Positions 60,348 through 64,000 of a DNA stretch of 64,000 nucleotides are shown piece after piece. How positions within the stretch are numbered: the first letter of the stretch is position 1; each line of letters opens with the position of its first letter. The translations under genes and the position numbers were made by a program. The notes beneath the pieces were generated by a model, which made no database searches, was not told where the DNA came from, and saw nothing but the letters and a program-made list of their open reading frames with translations. This DNA comes from Fomes fomentarius (taxonomy: Eukaryota; Basidiomycota; Agaricomycetes; Polyporales; Polyporaceae): NCBI GenBank assembly GCA_022606135.1, contig JABYQN010000006.1:1674001-1738000 (forward strand). Reading direction: 5' to 3'.

Positions 60348-61902
60348 CGGCGTTTGCCTGATTCACATCCGTCGATCCCCCCGGAGAAGGAAAACTGTCC
60401 TTCGTGGCTTTGCGTCTCCGTATCCGGTCGTCGTCGTCGCTCTGTGATGTGGCCATGACCGGTGGCGGGAGCGTGGAGGAGTGTTGATTTGGTTCAGGAC
60501 ATTGTGCAGGACAGGGCAGGCGTTGTGCCTCTGACCGAGTCATCGTCGTCTGACCCCCCGTGTATTCCAGTGTGTCCCAGTACGTATAGGTTCTAATTAT
60601 CGACCGAGGTTGCATCTCAGATTCATCCCATTGTTGTGTTCTGGATCTGTACGCGTCCAATTGACAGGAAGACCGTTGTTCCTCGTTGGTTGAGCGTCAC
60701 GGACTCGGACTACAAGCTTACTCTCACACTTCACACTTGACCCAACTGTCGTACCTCTCCTTGCGATCCCTTCCGTTCACCTCCGCGTTGTCTCCACAAG
60801 TATAGGCGATGTGCTATTATTGGCACGCAGCGACATTCACATTGGCCACTGTTCAGGCATTGGGACACTGAAAGAATCGTTGTCGTGGTTACGTACATCG
60901 TACGCTTGGGATTCGCTGTATGATATATGTATATGTAGTTTGAAGGTTGTGGCTTCTGGGCGTCGTGCCACCTGCACCATTCCTTTATGAGCGAAGAGTT
61001 GATTCGAAGGGCCTCTCCCGCGGTCGAGGGGCTCGTCGAGACCGTGCGCGGGCGGAGAAAGAAGATGTCGGGAGCAGTAGCTGTATCGCCGGACACGTTA
61101 AGTACTTATGCGTAACTTATGCGTTATGGTTTCACGGGGCAATCTGGGGCACATGCTTATCTGTACGGGCAGGACCTAGAGAACGGGAATGACGTGGGCG
61201 GGGGAACATGGGAAGGCATGCGCAGATTGAGCGGGGGCAGCGTTGGCGGGGACCGTGGGCTGAGGGAGCTGGAGGGAGCGAATTGGCGGGGTGCGGGCAA
61301 GGGAAGGCCCCCGGGAGTGGGAAGACATAGGACGCCGGGGACGTCGAGTCGGACGGACGGACGGAGGGACGGACTGAGAAGGATCGCCAGGGAAGGTGCA
61401 GAGCCGAGCCTGGGCTTGATGGTGGGGTGACGTCAGATCACAGGGTGTGCCTGTGCGCCCATGCTGGTGGCCAGGAGGTTCTGCAGGCGATGGCCATTGG
61501 CAGACGTGCGGTGCCGTACTGGGAGGTGCGGGACTTGCCGTGCTGCCGTAGATGATGATTGAATCGCTCAACCACTCGCAGGAGTCGGGCGGGAAGGTCG
61601 GGCAGGGGGAGGACACGGCGCAGCAGTACGGCAGCGACGTGCGCGTCCGCCCGGAGGGCCTAGGCCTTGGTGAGAGAGGAGGGAGGGCATGGGAGAAATG
61701 ACAAGTGAGATTTGAGGGAGATGCGCGCTGGGCGCCTGCGAACGGAGAGCAAGATTTCGACAGTCTGGTCTGGCCGAGACTGTTGCTCTCCATCATCCTC
61801 GCTCAACCCACATATATCTCCCTACCTTTTCTCGCCCCGCCCGAGTACCCCAGCCCCCCCCCACCCTCGTTCTCGCCGCTCGACACACAACCTCTCCCGC
61901 GA
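60348..61902. other. Intergenic, no supported gene
   Basis: About 1.55 kb before the TPA1-like gene. Open stretches on both strands (60731-61096 and 61176-61796) are composition artefacts of G- and C-rich sequence without domain or splice support. The last 120 bp are C/T-rich, as expected of the promoter and leader. Confidence 0.55.
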
Positions 61903-64000
61903 ATGACACACCGCACCTCACACGACCGCTCCCAGAGCCCAGATCCCGACCAGGAGCCGTCCCTCCTCAAAAGGCTCAAATCTAGCCACATCTCAGACGC
62001 TACTCCCCCGAGCACCGCAGACCCCACCCCCCACTTCGCCCCGGACCTCTTTGGCCCCTCCAACATCCATAGGCTGCACACAGACTATGACGCGAGCGGC
62101 CCCTTCAAGCATGTCATGGTCGAGAAACTCTTCCAGGATGACCTCCTCCAGCGCGTCAAGGACGAGGCCCTCTCAGAGCTCAGCTTTTCGGAGAAGGAGA
62201 CGGACATCTACAAGGTACGCACCCCTGCAAAATTATTTACCAGTCCGCGACTCCGCGAATCGCGCCGGACGCCCGCTGCGGCCCTGCTCTTTCGGTCTGC
62301 CTTTTTGCACAGCGTTCCCCCACCTTGTCCTGGTCTACGACAGCGTGATCAGTATTGATCTATATCTAATCAGGTCTACCAAACTGGCGACCTCGCGTCT
62401 CTCTCCTTCCTCACCGACCAGCAGATCGCCCTCCTCCCGTCTCTCCTCACCCTCCGCGATGCCCTCTACTCCCCCCTCTTCCGCTCCTTCCTCCGTGCCG
62501 TCACCGGCTGCGGCCCCCTCTCTGGCACCAAGCAGGACATGTCTGTCGTCAGCTACCGCAAAGGCTGCCATCTATTAAACCACGACGACGTCATCGGCAC
62601 CCGTCGCGTGTCCTATATTCTCTACATGCCGCTCCCCCATTACCAGGGCTGGCAGGCGGACTGGGGAGGCGCGCTCGAGCTCTACCCCACCAAGATGGGC
62701 CCTGAGGGTTTGCCGGAGCCCGAGCCCATCCCTGCGAAGAGCATCCCGCCGGTATGGAACCAGTTCATTTTCTTCGAAGTCCAGCCGGGCCGTAGCTTCC
62801 ACTCGGTGGAAGAGGTCGTAGTGGGTGAGTCAGAAGACGGACGGCAACGACTGAGCATCAGTGGCTGGTTCCATGCCACTCAGCCTGGCGAGGAGGGATA
62901 CGTCTCAGAGCCTACACCAGAAATAAAAAGCTCCCGCGAGCAGCTCGTACGTTACCTTCTCATCTGCAATTTCGTAGCGGTAAATTCTTACCCAGCGAGA
63001 CTTGTTACACTGCAGGCCTCGACACAGACCGAGTTCAGAGGATACCCAGAGAACGCCGACCCCCCACTCCCCGACGATCCGCTCTCCGACGAGCACGTCT
63101 CGTTCCTATCTGAGTTCCTCAACCCCGTCTACCTCCAGGCGCGCACGATGAAAGCCCTCGCGTCCCGGTTCGTCGACGAGTCCAGCCTCGAGCTGCACTC
63201 CTTCCTCTGCGCGCCGCTCGCAGACAAGCTCCGCGCGGGGCTCGTCGAGAAGGACGAATTCGACGGCCTCGGCCCGAACCGCGCGACACGCATACCCCCG
63301 CACACCGCCGGCGGGGACGGCGCGTGGCTGATCAAAGGCCCGCCGCACAAGTGGCGATACTCGACCCTCCGCCCGCCAGAGGGCTCGGGTCCGAAGATGG
63401 CGGTGAGCCCGCGGTGGGCGCACGCGGGCGTGGACGACGCGATACGGAGCCTGCAGGACGAGCTGTATCCGAGCCCGGCGTTCCGCGCGTGGCTGGCGTG
63501 CGTGTCGAAGCTGCTGCCGGTGAGGTACATGGCGGAGGCGCGGCGGTTCCGCCCCGGGATGGATTACACGCTGGCGACGAGCGAGGCGAAGGAGACGAGG
63601 CTGGACGTTGTGCTCGGCTTGACGCCCCAGGTGGAGTCGCACCACGACGAGAATGCGAGGAATGGGCTTGTGAACGGAGAGGAGAGCACGCCTATAGGGT
63701 GGCAGACCGGTGAATGGGGAGGATGGGAGGTCAGTCTCGTTTTTCTTGGTCTGCGTTGGTGGGGCGCCCGCTGATATTCTACGATTTATCACTTCAGTGC
63801 TATATGGCGCCTCACGACGAGGAGGACGATCCGGCCGTGTACCGGTCGGGATCCACGAAGAAAAAGAACGGTGTGAACGGCGCGAACGGGCACGGCGACG
63901 ACGACGCGATGCACGACGAGGATGAGGATGAGGACGAGGACGAGGAGGACGGCACGCTGCTGACCGTGCAGCCTGGCTTTAACCGGCTGCTGCTCGTGCT
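61903..64000 (+). CDS. TPA1: TPA1/OFD1-like prolyl dihydroxylase, 5' part
   Basis: 2-oxoglutarate and Fe(II)-dependent oxygenase that hydroxylates a proline of ribosomal protein uS12 (Rps23); the fission-yeast orthologue Ofd1 also controls the sterol regulator Sre1N. Starts MTHRTSHDRSQSPDPDQEPS at 61903. A basic cluster LLKRLKSS near the N-terminus may be a nuclear signal. The catalytic domain shows the metal-binding H-x-D in CHLLNHDDVIGTRRVSYILY and the distal His in SISGWFHATQPGEE. The second, inactive double-stranded beta-helix domain follows from about 63020 (FLSEFLNPVYLQARTMKALA onward), as in family members. A strongly acidic run (DEDEDEDEDEEDG) near 63915-63950 is a typical loop. Three introns are visible; the gene runs past the window end without a stop. 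Confidence 0.93.

Noticed and set aside
61176..61796. 206-codon minus-strand frame upstream of TPA1.
   Set aside because: Low-complexity Pro/Ser translation of G-rich promoter sequence; no domain or splice support.

Overview
The window is eukaryotic and fungal, most likely from an Agaricomycete (Basidiomycota, polypore-like). Genes are dense and split by many short introns (about 45-70 nt, GT...AG). Protein families include SLA1, a PAM2-bearing eRF3, RTP1/TANGO6, TRAPPC2L, RCF2 and a TPA1/OFD1 dioxygenase. A decayed kinase-like gene and a KDZ-type transposon remnant are of kinds common in mushroom-forming fungi. No prokaryotic features, rRNA or CRISPR arrays were seen.

Left part (1-10.8 kb) is ordinary housekeeping: the 3' part of a Sec7-type Arf exchange factor (+), SLA1 (-), then SUP35/eRF3 (+) divergent from SLA1.

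The middle (10.6-35 kb) is a rearranged, expanding accessory cluster. It holds two full paralogues (13407-15552 and 31344-33524, both -) of a protein that joins an N-terminal papain-like cysteine protease candidate to a complete RING-IBR-RING ubiquitin ligase. A third copy survives only as a 3' fragment. Between them lies a 9.1 kb gene (18865-27972, +) for a giant protein: a GB1/VLIG-like GTPase domain, a Cys/His-rich NF-X1-like zinc region and a C-terminal VWA domain. Degenerate VWA remnants sit divergently beside each protease-RBR gene (16.3-17.1 kb and 34.3-35.0 kb). This suggests that the repeating unit is a divergent pair [protease-RBR (-) / GTPase-VWA (+)]. SUP35 fragments were carried along twice (12.85 kb and about 34.0 kb). 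A decayed three-repeat polyubiquitin gene sits exactly at the junction of a 0.93 kb duplication. I consider this cluster the candidate undescribed system: a ubiquitin-editing enzyme coupled by position to a giant GTPase.

The right part (35-64 kb) is again mostly conserved genes: a C2H2 zinc-finger protein (-), RTP1/TANGO6 (+), TRAPPC2L (-), cytochrome b5 (-), a membrane-anchored FG nucleoporin (+), a tail-anchored coiled-coil protein (+), an epoxide hydrolase-like enzyme (-), a decayed kinase-like gene (+), RCF2 (+), a small multi-pass membrane protein with a His-rich tail (+) and the 5' part of TPA1/OFD1 (+), which runs off the window. Exon boundaries were read by eye from splice signals and frame continuity; they were not tested against transcripts.
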